A DNA stretch of 64,000 nt from Sporosarcina limicola (GCF_014873855.1 NZ_JADBEL010000010.1:1-64000); one strand, 5' to 3'; positions 35,781 to 45,060 are shown, counted from the stretch's first letter. Translations and numbers: made by a program. The notes: generated by a model from the letters alone, not told the origin.

Positions 35781-37370
35781 ATGGCGATTCATTCAATTGA
35801 AAAAGGGGATGACGTATTGGATTTAGTTTCACGCGTACACGAAATGGCAAAAACACAACCGGGGAAAGCTGCATATCACTTTATGGGGAAAGATACATCG
35901 TATGCAGAGTTCGATCAATTGGTGTCAATATTTGCTTCAGCACTTCAAGATCTTGGCGTTGGCAAAGGGGATCATGTCGCGTTTCTTCTTGGAAATACAC
36001 CACATTTTCTAATTTCATTATATGCAACGATGCGGATTGGGGCCACAGCAATTCCTGTTAATCCGATTTATACGCCGGATGAAATTACGTATATTATTCA
36101 TAATAGTGATGCCAAGGCGGTTATTGCGCTTGATCTGCTTTTACCTCTTGTAGAACAGGCGGCAGATGCATTCCCATTTGTTGAACATTATGTGATCTGC
36201 GAAACGGTTCCGGAAACACCGGAGAAAATCGTGGCTTTACCGGATGCAGTGAAAGAAAAAGTTCGTTCATTTTCACAACTAATTGCAATAGGAAAACCAA
36301 ATGTAGAACCTGTCGCTGTCGATGAAAATGAAACCGCTATCATTTTATATACGTCGGGAACGACAGGACATCCTAAAGGCGCGATGTTGACACATGGTAA
36401 TTTGTATTCAAATGCACATGACGTTGCGGAATATCTTGGCTTTTCAGAGAGTGATCGAATCGTGGCGACTCTTCCGATATTCCATGTATTCGCACTAACT
36501 GTAGTCGTCAATGCGCCGCTTGTAAAAGGGGCAACGATTTTGCTTGTGCCACGTTTTTCGCCGACAGATGTGTTCAACATCGTGAAGGAGAAAGAAGCAA
36601 CGGTGTTCGCAGGCGTACCGACGATGTACAATTTTTTGTATCAATACCCAGACGGTAAACCGGAAGACTTTGATTCCATTCGATTGGCAATTTCAGGTGG
36701 CTCTTCACTTCCAGTCGCGCTTCTTCATAACTTTGAAGAGAAATTCAATGTCCGGATATCGGAAGGCTACGGCTTATCAGAAGCTTCGCCTGTCACATGT
36801 TTTAATCCACTTGACCGGGAGCGCATTCCAGGCTCAATTGGGACAAATATTATCAATGTCGAGAATAAAGTCGTTGATGAGCTTGGTAATGAAGTCCCAG
36901 ATGGAGAAGTCGGCGAACTAATTGTGCGCGGACCGAACGTCATGAAAGGTTACTATAAGATGCCTGAAGAAACCGAAGCGGCAATTCGTGATGGCTGGTT
37001 GTATACGGGAGATATGGCTAAACGAGATGAGAATGGCTACTTTTACATCGTTGATCGGAAAAAGGACCTCGTCATCGTAGGCGGCTATAACGTCTATCCA
37101 CGCGAAGTCGAAGAAGTATTATTTACGCATAGAGACCTTGTCGAAGCAGCGGTTATTGGCGTGCCGGACCCAGATTTCGGCGAAGCAGTCCACGCATTTG
37201 TCGTCTTGAAAGAAGGAGCGTCTGTTGATGTGGAGAAGTTGACAACCTATTGTACAGCGCGTCTAGCGAAATACAAAGTACCGAAGCGTTTCGAGTTTCT
37301 AGATGAACTACCGAAGAATACGACTGGTAAAATTTTGAGACGGTCGTTGAGAGATCAAGTCACACAGTGA
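35781..37370 (+). CDS. lcfB: Long-chain acyl-CoA ligase
   Basis: Activates fatty acids to acyl-CoA for beta-oxidation, using ATP and CoA; 529 residues. AMP-binding motif IILYTSGTTGHPKGAMLTH (about 190-208), GYGLSEASPVTC, YTGDMAKRDENGYFYIVDRKKDLVIVGGYNVYPREVEE and the catalytic Lys in LPKNTTGKILRR. It is similar to B. subtilis YhfL (LcfB), which also lies near lplJ and hemEHY, so the symbol rests on similarity plus synteny. It starts at ATG 35781 with a weak ribosome site and is monocistronic. Confidence 0.92.
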   Translation: MAIHSIEKGDDVLDLVSRVHEMAKTQPGKAAYHFMGKDTSYAEFDQLVSIFASALQDLGVGKGDHVAFLLGNTPHFLISLYATMRIGATAIPVNPIYTPDEITYIIHNSDAKAVIALDLLLPLVEQAADAFPFVEHYVICETVPETPEKIVALPDAVKEKVRSFSQLIAIGKPNVEPVAVDENETAIILYTSGTTGHPKGAMLTHGNLYSNAHDVAEYLGFSESDRIVATLPIFHVFALTVVVNAPLVKGATILLVPRFSPTDVFNIVKEKEATVFAGVPTMYNFLYQYPDGKPEDFDSIRLAISGGSSLPVALLHNFEEKFNVRISEGYGLSEASPVTCFNPLDRERIPGSIGTNIINVENKVVDELGNEVPDGEVGELIVRGPNVMKGYYKMPEETEAAIRDGWLYTGDMAKRDENGYFYIVDRKKDLVIVGGYNVYPREVEEVLFTHRDLVEAAVIGVPDPDFGEAVHAFVVLKEGASVDVEKLTTYCTARLAKYKVPKRFEFLDELPKNTTGKILRRSLRDQVTQ

Positions 37371-37378
37371 ATGAATTG

Positions 37379-37410
37379 GCCTTCCTGAGGTATATGGGGA
37401 GGCTTTTTTG
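37379..37410 (+). terminator. Terminator of the acyl-CoA ligase gene
   Basis: GCCTTCC and GGGAGGC form a 7-bp stem with one G-T pair, followed by six T. Confidence 0.8.
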
Positions 37411-37449
37411 TGCGTTTTCGAGGGTAAGGGGGGTACAAAGTTGGAGCAG

Positions 37450-37970
37450 GGCCCTTACAGTTTTGGTGATAGCTCTCACAGTTCCACTGATTGCCATGAC
37501 AGTTCGGCCGTGCCCTTACAGTTTCGGCGATAGTCCTGACAGTTTCACGGATTGCCCTTACAGTTCGGCAGGGCCCTTACAGTTTCGACGATAGCCCTTA
37601 CAGTTTCACGGATTGCTATGACAGTTCGGCCGAGCCATGACAGTTTCGGCGATAGCCCTCACAGTTTCGCGAATAGCCCTTACAGTTTCACGGATTGCCC
37701 TTACAGTTCGGCCGGGCCCTCACAGTTTCGGTGATAGCCCTCACAGTTTCGCGAATAGCCATGACAGTTCGGCCGAGCCATGACAGTTTCGGCGATTGCC
37801 CTTACAGTTTCGCGAATAGCCATGACAGTTCGGCCGAGCCATGACAGTTTCGGCGATAGCCCTACAGTTTCACGGATTGCCCTTACAGTTCGGCCGGGCC
37901 CTTACAGTTTTGGTGATAGTCCTGACAGTTTCATCGATAGCCCTTACAGTTCCACTGATTGCAAAAAAGT
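37450..37970 (+). repeat. Tandem array, family B (ACAGTT subunits), locus B1
   Basis: About 25 subunits, each starting (T/C/G)ACAGTT and ending GCC plus two bases. Lengths are mostly 21, 21 and 19 bp in rotation, so a higher-order unit of about 61 bp is visible. The 21-bp form is TGACAGTTTCGGCGATAGCCC or TTACAGTTTCGCGAATAGCC-like; the 19-bp form is TGACAGTTCGGCCGAGCCA. Between the acyl-CoA ligase and the ECF sigma operon. Reading frames through it encode only low-complexity repeats and are not genes. Confidence 0.95.
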
Positions 37971-38054
37971 CCACAGTAATTAAAACTTTATCCTGCTGAT
38001 TTACGAATATACTTAAGAGGCGGCGATAATGATTCAGGAAGCATGTGGTGAACT

Positions 38055-38609
38055 ATGGACAATGAAAAGCGTTGGATCAAAAAGATAAAGAAAAACGCCA
38101 GTGACTCCGCGGCGAATGAGCTCGTTTCGAACTATTACAAGGAAATGTATGCATTTAATTATAAGCAAACACTCGATGCTGATTTGTCACTTGACCTCAC
38201 GCAGGAGATTTTCATAAGTGCCCTCCAGTCAATCAAAAACTACGACAGTACGAAGGCCTCATTCCGAACATGGTTGTACAAGCTGGCATCCAATCGGCTC
38301 GTCGATTATTACCGATCGAAGAGTTACAAATATGCGCAAATTGAACAATCCATCGATGACTACGAGTTTGAGGACGACTATGATATAGCTGAATCACTCG
38401 AGTACAAGGACGATATTGAAAAAGTCACTTCACTGGTCAACCAACTAGATACACATTCCCAGCAAATCATTCGGCTCAAATTGTTCGGGGATTATACATT
38501 GCAGGAAATTTCCACCATCGAGACAATTCCGCTTTCCACGGTGAAAACAAGATACTACGCGGCGTTGAAATTGATTCGAAAAGGAATGGAGGAGGCCAAT
38601 CATGGATAG
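38055..38609 (+). CDS. ECF-type RNA polymerase sigma factor
   Basis: Alternative sigma factor of 184 residues. Region 2 contains LTQEIFISALQSIKNYDSTKASFRTWL followed by YKLASNRLVDYYRS. Region 4 has LDTHSQQIIRLKLFGDYTLQEI and PLSTVKTRYYAALKLIRKG. Between them is an acidic linker (EFEDDYDIAESLEYKDD). It heads a five-gene operon with a 6-TM protein and an ABC-2-type exporter. No classical anti-sigma with a zinc motif is present, so the membrane protein downstream is the candidate partner. The start at ATG 38055 has only a weak GGTG ribosome site. Confidence 0.9.
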   Translation: MDNEKRWIKKIKKNASDSAANELVSNYYKEMYAFNYKQTLDADLSLDLTQEIFISALQSIKNYDSTKASFRTWLYKLASNRLVDYYRSKSYKYAQIEQSIDDYEFEDDYDIAESLEYKDDIEKVTSLVNQLDTHSQQIIRLKLFGDYTLQEISTIETIPLSTVKTRYYAALKLIRKGMEEANHG

Positions 38610-39354
38610 AGAAAAATTGTATATTCCAATGCCGAATGAACAGATGATCCACGCACAAATTGAACAAATCGTTGCAAGTGGTATGAAACAAAAGCAATCC
38701 TTCCCGTCTTATTTAAAATCCATGGTTCAACAAGTTGGCATGAGGCATTTATTCTCAGATCGTATGGAACTTTCCTTCATCCTGATTACGGCAATTGCCC
38801 TGTTAAGTGGATTATTACTCATGCCGGAACAAATACAAACCGACAAGGTGTATGCCTTTGTATTTCTCGTTTCACCGTTATTGTTCCTCGTTTTTTCAAT
38901 CTACAGCTTTGCCAATAAAACCCGTAACGACACGTTTGAAGTTGAAATGGCGTGCAAATACAATGTCTATCAAATCACTGCTTTCCGAATGCTTGTATTC
39001 AGCGTTGTATCCGTTGTCGTCAATACGCTAGCCATCGCCTTGATAGTCATGGTGTCCGAAGACATTCTATTCATCCGGGCCTTCATGATTTCCAATACAG
39101 CATTGTTCATTTTTTCGATACTGTTCTTGTACGCTCTGATGAAACGACGCTCGACGGTTATCGTAGCTGCGACAATTGTAGGCTGGACCTTTGGAAATCT
39201 ACTTTTACGTTTCGCAGACAACAGGTTGTACAGCGACATTCTTGTTGACATGCCGCTAGTTGTTTATGCGGTTGTCTTGATTGGTAGCCTTTATCTATAC
39301 ATGAATTATGTGAAGAAATTAATTCATTTCAAACAGACGGAAGGGGCTTTTTAA
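38602..39354 (+). CDS. Membrane protein, candidate anti-sigma/sensor of the ECF factor
   Basis: Protein of 250 residues I cannot assign to a named family. A cytosolic N-terminus of about 55 residues (MPNEQMIHAQIEQIVASGM, an amphipathic helix) precedes six predicted TM helices at about 57-74, 81-100, 128-150, 155-174, 183-200 and 213-232. It overlaps the sigma gene by 8 bases, implying translational coupling, as is usual for anti-sigma factors. The N-terminal cytosolic part could bind the sigma factor. It may also be an extra ABC membrane component. Confidence 0.65.
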   Translation: MDREKLYIPMPNEQMIHAQIEQIVASGMKQKQSFPSYLKSMVQQVGMRHLFSDRMELSFILITAIALLSGLLLMPEQIQTDKVYAFVFLVSPLLFLVFSIYSFANKTRNDTFEVEMACKYNVYQITAFRMLVFSVVSVVVNTLAIALIVMVSEDILFIRAFMISNTALFIFSILFLYALMKRRSTVIVAATIVGWTFGNLLLRFADNRLYSDILVDMPLVVYAVVLIGSLYLYMNYVKKLIHFKQTEGAF

Positions 39355-39355
39355 C

Positions 39356-40231
39356 ATGCTAGTTGTAAAAGATATGGCTAAACAATATGGGGATTTCACT
39401 GCATTAAAGGACATCAATCTGGAATTTACAAATGGACTCTATGGCCTGCTCGCTCCGAATGGCGCTGGAAAGACAACGCTTATCAAGATGTTGGCAACGT
39501 TAATCGCACCAACCAAAGGAGAAGTCTTATACAATGGGAAAAATATACTCAGCATGGATGATCAATACCGTGAATTACTCGGCTACCTGCCGCAGCAATT
39601 CGGTTATTACAAAAACTATTCACCAAAACAATATCTACTATACTTAGCTGCGCTAAAAGGAATCAGCAAAAAAGAAGCCGCGTTGAAAATTGATGAACTG
39701 CTGGAAAAGGTTGCATTAAGTCAAGTGGTTAATAAAAAGATGAAGAAATTTTCCGGCGGTATGATCCAGCGTGTCGGCATTGCACAGGCCTTATTGAATG
39801 ACCCTAAAATCCTTATTTTAGATGAACCGACGGCGGGACTCGATCCGAAAGAACGTGCGCGCTTCCGCCATCTCCTATCTGAACTTGCACGGGATAGACT
39901 TGTCATCATCTCCACCCATATTGTTTCGGATATCGAATCCATCGCCAATGAAATCATCATGATTAAAAACCAACAGATTCTATATAAAGACTCGGTCGAA
40001 AAAATTTGCGAATTACTAGAAGGGCATGTCTATGAAACATCAATCGGTTATGAACAATTAGGAGTGTTTCGCAAGCAGTATGTGCTCCTTTCAGAAAAGC
40101 AGGAGCAAGGCAATATGATTGTCCGTTTCATTCACAAAGGAAATCCGGAAAACGAATGGCGACCTGTTTCCCCGCAGCTAGAAGATGTATTTCTCTACGA
40201 GTACCGAGATGAAATTGACGGGGAAGCCTGA
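39356..40231 (+). CDS. ABC transporter ATP-binding protein
   Basis: ATPase of 291 residues for an ABC-2-type system. Walker A LLAPNGAGKTTLIKML, Q-loop LGYLPQQFGYYKNY, signature FSGGMIQRVGIAQALL, Walker B ILILDEPTAGLDP, H-loop ISTHIVSDIE. A C-terminal extension of about 70 residues follows the core. It starts one base after the membrane protein stop and shares its last base with the next gene (TGATG), so the operon is tightly coupled. It is likely to serve export of a peptide or immunity. Confidence 0.93.
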   Translation: MLVVKDMAKQYGDFTALKDINLEFTNGLYGLLAPNGAGKTTLIKMLATLIAPTKGEVLYNGKNILSMDDQYRELLGYLPQQFGYYKNYSPKQYLLYLAALKGISKKEAALKIDELLEKVALSQVVNKKMKKFSGGMIQRVGIAQALLNDPKILILDEPTAGLDPKERARFRHLLSELARDRLVIISTHIVSDIESIANEIIMIKNQQILYKDSVEKICELLEGHVYETSIGYEQLGVFRKQYVLLSEKQEQGNMIVRFIHKGNPENEWRPVSPQLEDVFLYEYRDEIDGEA

Positions 40232-41481
40232 TGCGAATCTTCTACAATGAATGTAAAAAAGCATTCACTTCACCCATTTTTATTGCACTTCTACTCCTGT
40301 TTGCGGCTTTCAATATTTTTGTCATTGTTAATTCATCCGACCATAAGGAAGAACTAAAAGTCGCGAGCGAGTTGGTTGAGAAGTATGGAAGAACAATTAC
40401 GGACCAATCATTGCGCCAATTCGAGCAAGATTTCCAGGTCGAACTTGCTGAATTAAAGAAAATCACAGGGAGGGAATACAGTAGTGTCTATGATTTTCTC
40501 GATGGATTGAACCATGAAGATCATGAACTCTATGATGAAAATGAGTGGCTGTTCATTAATCAATTACAGTTGAAAGAAATGTATGTAAGCATGGCGAAGG
40601 ACATAGATGGGAACTATGCCCGAATTGATTTTAAAAAATTTGCGGAAGCGGAAATAGAAAAATATGGACTCGGCGGTGCCGCGGCGAAAACACTTCAACA
40701 TGAATATGAAGAATTTTCAAAGCGTTTCGAGGAAATGAAGCAGAACGGCGAACATAAAGAGTGGTTTTTCGCAGGAAAAGCGTATTTCATGCATAGTCTT
40801 CTTTATCGATCGGTATTTATGCATATCATTATCGAGGCACTCCTGTTAATGGTGCTATCGACAGCCTTGATTACCAATTATGAATTTGAAAATAGGACGC
40901 ATCTGGTTGCATACGCCACAACGCGGGGCAGAAGTCTCATGAAAGACAAGCTGGCGGCCTCACTAACGATGGCAACTAGTATCACGATTTTTTTACTAGC
41001 CGTCACACTCGGCACATTCTTCGTCGTTTTCGATTATTCGACTATGTGGGGAACCTCGATAAGTAGCGCATTCAATTGGGAGTACCAATACCCTTATGTA
41101 TCTTGGTGGGATTTATCAGTTGGCACATTTTTGGTGGGAGTCATCGTAGTTGTCTATGTAGTGATGTTGCTATTTTCAGGCCTGACATTTGCGCTGTCCA
41201 CACTAGTGAAAAACAGTTATATCACTTTCTTTCTCATGTCTTCCTTTTTCGTCATTGCGCTTCTCATACCAAGCTTCATGCTTACATCTTCAAATTTGCT
41301 ATTCATTACGACGCATAATTTATCGTCGCTTGTACTAAATCCCCACCAATTGTTCATGGGAAGCAGCGGTCTTACGATGTTCAAAACCTTTGAACTGATG
41401 ACGATTGGCTGCTGGACAATGATTACGATGTTATTCTGTATTTTTTCATTGAAACGGTTCAACAAAAAGGATATCCAGTAA
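40231..41481 (+). CDS. ABC-2-type permease subunit 1
   Basis: Membrane protein of 416 residues. One TM helix at the N-terminus (about 12-31, PIFIALLLLFAAFNIFVIV) is followed by an extracytoplasmic region of about 160 residues rich in charged helices, then five or six TM helices from about residue 190. It begins at the ABC ATPase stop. The layout equals that of the next gene, so the two probably form a heterodimeric membrane domain. No substrate can be inferred. Confidence 0.8.
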   Translation: MRIFYNECKKAFTSPIFIALLLLFAAFNIFVIVNSSDHKEELKVASELVEKYGRTITDQSLRQFEQDFQVELAELKKITGREYSSVYDFLDGLNHEDHELYDENEWLFINQLQLKEMYVSMAKDIDGNYARIDFKKFAEAEIEKYGLGGAAAKTLQHEYEEFSKRFEEMKQNGEHKEWFFAGKAYFMHSLLYRSVFMHIIIEALLLMVLSTALITNYEFENRTHLVAYATTRGRSLMKDKLAASLTMATSITIFLLAVTLGTFFVVFDYSTMWGTSISSAFNWEYQYPYVSWWDLSVGTFLVGVIVVVYVVMLLFSGLTFALSTLVKNSYITFFLMSSFFVIALLIPSFMLTSSNLLFITTHNLSSLVLNPHQLFMGSSGLTMFKTFELMTIGCWTMITMLFCIFSLKRFNKKDIQ

Positions 41482-41494
41482 GGGAGGGAAAATG

Positions 41495-42628
41495 ATGCGG
41501 ATTTTATGGAATGAAATAAAGAAAATTTTGACGTGGAAAGTGTTGCTGTTACTCATTCTTATCAATAGTGTTCTCTACTTTTTTGTGATTGAGTTTCATA
41601 TTGAGCATTTCCCGAACGGTAGACCAGCGCTAGATTCATATAAAATAGCGACCCAAATGGTTGATAAATACGGAATAGATATGGATGAAGATGAAATTCT
41701 TGATTTCAAAAATGTGTATGATGCAGAAGTGAAGAAAGCCGATCGTTATTTGCAATCTAGGAAAGAGTTTGTGGAAGCAGGGATTGGTTCTTACGATAAA
41801 TTCGCGAATTACAGTTGGGAAAACGAAGAACAAAGCGCGCTTCATGACAAAGTGTTTTTTGAGGAACAGGTCGATCTATTCTTTGAACTTCAAGAGAGAA
41901 GCAGACTAATCACTTTTCATGAAAATAGGAAAGTCTATCCCTATCCAAGTAATGCGACTGCCAAGCAAAAACTACGTTATGAGGAATTAAATACCGCAAA
42001 GCATTATCGAGTGTATACGGAACTAATAATCGATAATTTCAGGGAATTCATTTCCGATGTAGCAATCGCTATCTTATTTAGTGTTGTGTTAGTCATTTCA
42101 CCGGCGATTCTAAAGGATCGTTCGAGACAGTTGCTTGGTTTGCAATATACGGCGAAAAAAGGTCGTCAACTGTATCTGACAAAAATTGCAGCGGGAATGA
42201 TTTCGACATTTGTTGTGATAACGGCGCTGCTCATCGTCTATTTCAGTATTTATTCATTAAACAAAACATCCCTATTTTTCGATGTTCCGATTCATACGTT
42301 TATTGGAAATTATGCTTGGTACAATCCGACGTTCTTCCAATATATCTTGCTTTGTGTTGCTGCGATTTATGTTTTGGGTTTTGTCTTCGGATTGTTTGCC
42401 ATGGCCTTTTCAAGTATTGTTTCGAGTATGGTGGCGTTGCTTGGTATCCAAATTCCACTCGTTGCCGGAATGCTCATTTTTGGCTTGAAACCGTTGTTAA
42501 GTTTTATCATCGGAATATGGTATCCGCAATGGTTGGTTCCGACATCGTATAGTGTGATGCTCATTGTTAGCGTTCTGTTCGTTGTTTACTTGACGACACG
42601 CGAGAAGCGGCGGGATATTGTAAATTAA
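41495..42628 (+). CDS. ABC-2-type permease subunit 2
   Basis: Membrane protein of 377 residues from the second of two adjacent ATG codons (41492 and 41495). The second is preferred because AGGGAGGG then sits 6 bases away. TM1 is at about 14-32 (VLLLLILINSVLYFFVI), an extracytoplasmic region of about 150 residues follows, then about five TM helices, including VAIAILFSVVLVISPAIL and LCVAAIYVLGFVFGLFAMAF. It is the last gene of the sigma-ABC operon; a terminator follows. Confidence 0.8.
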   Translation: MRILWNEIKKILTWKVLLLLILINSVLYFFVIEFHIEHFPNGRPALDSYKIATQMVDKYGIDMDEDEILDFKNVYDAEVKKADRYLQSRKEFVEAGIGSYDKFANYSWENEEQSALHDKVFFEEQVDLFFELQERSRLITFHENRKVYPYPSNATAKQKLRYEELNTAKHYRVYTELIIDNFREFISDVAIAILFSVVLVISPAILKDRSRQLLGLQYTAKKGRQLYLTKIAAGMISTFVVITALLIVYFSIYSLNKTSLFFDVPIHTFIGNYAWYNPTFFQYILLCVAAIYVLGFVFGLFAMAFSSIVSSMVALLGIQIPLVAGMLIFGLKPLLSFIIGIWYPQWLVPTSYSVMLIVSVLFVVYLTTREKRRDIVN

Positions 42629-42634
42629 AAGAAG

Positions 42635-42664
42635 AAACCCTTTCTGAGTCGGAAAGGGTTTTAA
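42635..42664 (+). terminator. Terminator of the ECF sigma-ABC operon
   Basis: AAACCCTTTC / GAAAGGGTTT 10-bp stem with a seven-base loop, then TTAATTT. It can also act on minus-strand transcription from the CotG-like gene. Confidence 0.85.
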
Positions 42665-42738
42665 TTTCGAATGCACTTGTTTGTTCAAAGAGTATTTGGG
42701 GGAAGGGAGCATCCATTTGGTGAGAATCAGATTTATGT

Positions 42739-43347
42739 TTAGAAGTTGTTTCGTTTCCTGCGGTTGCCGCAACAGGGGCGATGGTTATTAGAATTGCCTT
42801 GATTGCTGCAAGGGGGACGGTGGCTATTAGAATTGCCTTGATTGCTGCAAGGGGGACGATGGTTATTAGAATTGCCTTGATTGCTGCAAGGGGGACGATG
42901 GTTATTAGAATTGCCTTGATTGCCACAGCAAGGACGCCGATTACAGCAAGGACGCCGATTTCTGCTTGTGCGCAGTTTGTTCAGGGAAGTACATCGATTC
43001 CTGCTTGTACGTCGTTGGTTACGAGAAGTGCACCGATTCCTGCTCGTACGTCGTTGGTTACGAGAAGTACACCGATTTCTGCTTGTACGTCGTTGGTTCC
43101 GGGAAGTGCACCGATTCCTGCTCGTACGTCGTTGGTTACGAGAAGTGCACCGATTTCTGCTTGTACGTCGTTGGTTCCGGGAAGTGCACCGATTCCTATT
43201 TGTACGTCGTTGGTTCCGCGAAGTTCGTCGCCTGCGATTCGTACGATGTCTGTGACTGGAAGGATCTTGGAACATAAAGTTGCCTAATCCAGAGTGGTTA
43301 GCCCCTTCAACCGCTCTTTGAATCTCATCAAAGAAAAATAGTGACAT
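42739..43347 (-). CDS. CotG-like Arg/Cys-rich repeat protein, divergent from cotH
   Basis: Repetitive basic protein of 202 residues. The ATG at 43347 is 7 bases after AGGAGG; the ATG at 43353 is too close to it. The N-terminus MSLFFFDEIQRAVEGA is shared with the paralogue at 45127-45333. Then 13-residue repeats of the type TSRNQRRTSRNRC occur about five to six times (39-bp DNA period). A C-terminal block of 13-residue NQGNSNNHRPPCS repeats follows. The strong positive charge, Ser-containing repeats and head-to-head position with cotH match CotG-like coat proteins, which CotH phosphorylates in B. subtilis. It may crosslink through Cys. + strand frames through this region are antisense shadows. 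Confidence 0.75.
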   Translation of the reverse strand: MSLFFFDEIQRAVEGANHSGLGNFMFQDPSSHRHRTNRRRRTSRNQRRTNRNRCTSRNQRRTSRNRCTSRNQRRTSRNRCTSRNQRRTSRNRCTSRNQRRTSRNRCTSRNQRRTSRNRCTSLNKLRTSRNRRPCCNRRPCCGNQGNSNNHRPPCSNQGNSNNHRPPCSNQGNSNSHRPPCSNQGNSNNHRPCCGNRRKRNNF

Positions 43348-43437
43348 GTCCATACCTCCTTTCTTAGTAGGTAGGGAAAGGAGATTGACACCTGTTCCTT
43401 TTCGTGGAGATACTTCGGAACTGCTACAAGAACCATT

Positions 43438-43490
43438 CCCTCTTCTTAAGGTACGTGGTTGTACCAAAAATGGTAGAGACAAATGCATAC
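43438..43490 (-). promoter_or_regulatory. Conserved upstream block of CotG-like gene 1
   Basis: TTCTTAAGGTACGTGGTT and GAGACAAATGCATACG (plus-strand reading) recur upstream of the second CotG-like gene at 45411-45463 with the same spacing. Conservation outside the coding region suggests a shared sporulation promoter or leader. I could not fit a clear sigma-K or sigma-E consensus. Confidence 0.5.
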
Positions 43491-43623
43491 GCTTTAAAAA
43501 TATATATTTCAACAGGGAAACACCGAGCATTTGCATACATACGAATAGGATAAAGCGAAACTTCTATCAGTGGAGGTTTTTCTGCCCGATGATGCGGGAT
43601 AACAGTGAAGGGAAAGAATTCGC

Positions 43624-44715
43624 ATGGATAATATAATGAAAATACCTGAATATCAGCTTTTTATTCATCCTATCGATGTAAGTGAACTTCGGAAAGACAT
43701 TTGGATGGATGATCCGGTTTCTGCGAAGCTCACGATAAACAAAAAGAAATACGACATCGATATTGCATATCGTGGCTCCCATATCCGGGATTTTCAAAAG
43801 AAATCCTATCATATTACGTTTTATAAACCGAGTACGTATAGAAACGTGAAAGAAATTCATATCAACGCAGAATACAAGGATCCGTCATTAGTAAGAAATA
43901 AATTGTCCTTTGATTTTTTCAATGAAATAGGCTGCTTATCACCAAGGTCTCGATTTGTCTCCGTGAAATTGAATGGAAAAAATGAGGGGCTTTACTTAGA
44001 ATTAGAATCAGTGGATGAGCATTTCTTGGAGAATCGACAACTACCGAAAGGGCCGATATTCTATGCGGTTGATGGAGATGCGAATTTTTCGTTAATGAGT
44101 GATCTTGATAAAGAAGTAAAGAAATCACTCAAGTTTGGCTATGAACAAAAAGTTGGAACAGAACAAGATGAAGTTCGTTTACAGGAAATGATTATCAAAA
44201 TCAACACGATTTCAAGGGCTGAATTTGAAAATGAAATTGTGAAATACTTAAATGTTGAACAGTATCTCCGCTGGTTGGCTGGTGTTGTATTCACCCAAAA
44301 TTTTGATGGTTTTGTTCATAATTATGCACTCTATCAGAATAGCGAGACGGGGTTATTTGAAGTCATCCCGTGGGATTACGATGCCACATGGGGAAGAGAT
44401 GTAAATGGGGAAGTTATGGTGGAAGACTATTTACGAATCGAAGGATTTAATACGCTATCTGCAAGGATTCTCGACGTGAAAACATTTCGACATCAATACA
44501 AAAAGCTATTAGAAGTTATTTTGAATGATCAATTTAATGTAGACTATTTGAAGCCGAAAATACAGTGCATGCATGGGTTGATAAGGCCTTATATTCTAAA
44601 AGATCCTTATGTAAAAGACAAACTTGATCTGTTTGATAAAGAGCCAAAGTATATATTAGATTTTATTGAAGCACGTGGGAAATATATAAGGGGGAAATTA
44701 GGGACATTAGACTGA
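43624..44715 (+). CDS. cotH: CotH-family spore coat protein kinase
   Basis: Atypical protein kinase of the spore coat, 363 residues, close to the B. subtilis CotH length. Family segments are IAYRGSHIRDFQKKSYHITFY, LSFDFFNEIG, VKLNGKNEGLYLELESVDE, QNFDGFVHNYALYQN and EVIPWDYDATWGRDV with the conserved Asp pair thought to bind metal. It should phosphorylate the Ser-rich repeats of the neighbouring CotG-like proteins, on which outer-coat assembly depends. A CotG-like gene is divergent on the left and a second one convergent on the right. Confidence 0.88.
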   Translation: MDNIMKIPEYQLFIHPIDVSELRKDIWMDDPVSAKLTINKKKYDIDIAYRGSHIRDFQKKSYHITFYKPSTYRNVKEIHINAEYKDPSLVRNKLSFDFFNEIGCLSPRSRFVSVKLNGKNEGLYLELESVDEHFLENRQLPKGPIFYAVDGDANFSLMSDLDKEVKKSLKFGYEQKVGTEQDEVRLQEMIIKINTISRAEFENEIVKYLNVEQYLRWLAGVVFTQNFDGFVHNYALYQNSETGLFEVIPWDYDATWGRDVNGEVMVEDYLRIEGFNTLSARILDVKTFRHQYKKLLEVILNDQFNVDYLKPKIQCMHGLIRPYILKDPYVKDKLDLFDKEPKYILDFIEARGKYIRGKLGTLD

Positions 44716-44763
44716 TGGCATAAGTTAGTTTACCAATCAGAAGCCATAGTACCAAGTTCCACT

Positions 44764-45025
44764 GGGCCATGACAGTTTCAGCGATTGCCCTTACAGTTTC
44801 GCGAATAGCCATGACAGTTCCGCCGAGCCATGACAGTTTCAGCGATTGCCCTCAGAGTTTCGCGGATTGCCATGACAGTTCCGCCGAGCCATGACAGTTT
44901 CAGCGATTGCCCTCAGAGTTTCGCGAATAGCCATGACAGTTCCGCCGAGCCATGACAGTTTCAGTGATTACCCTTACAGTTTCGCGAATAGCCATGACTG
45001 TTTCGGCAATTGTCCTTACAGTGGA
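44764..45025 (+). repeat. Tandem array, family B, locus B2
   Basis: About 13 subunits of the TGACAGTTTCAGCGATTGCCC / TTACAGTTTCGCGAATAGCC / TGACAGTTCCGCCGAGCCA type in 21-21-19 rotation, + strand, behind cotH. Some subunits carry CTCAGAGTT in place of ACAGTT. Confidence 0.93.
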
Positions 45026-45060
45026 GCAAAATTTCCTATGGAGAATTAAATAATCTAGGG

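Noticed and set aside
36188..36631. Long antisense ORFs within the acyl-CoA ligase, oxidase, BrnQ and SecA2 genes
   Set aside because: Shadows of strongly supported genes, with low-complexity or implausible composition and no start signals.
37367..37983. Short ORFs such as MTVSAIALTVSRIAM through family B arrays
   Set aside because: They only translate the tandem DNA repeat, lack ribosome sites and families, and occur in several frames. The same applies to frames at 44900-45118, 47981-48681 and 55978-56274.
42781..43287. + strand ORFs antisense to the CotG-like gene (MVIRIALIAARG repeats)
   Set aside because: Created by the repeat structure of the minus-strand gene, which has an AGGAGG site, a paralogue and a matching neighbour (cotH).
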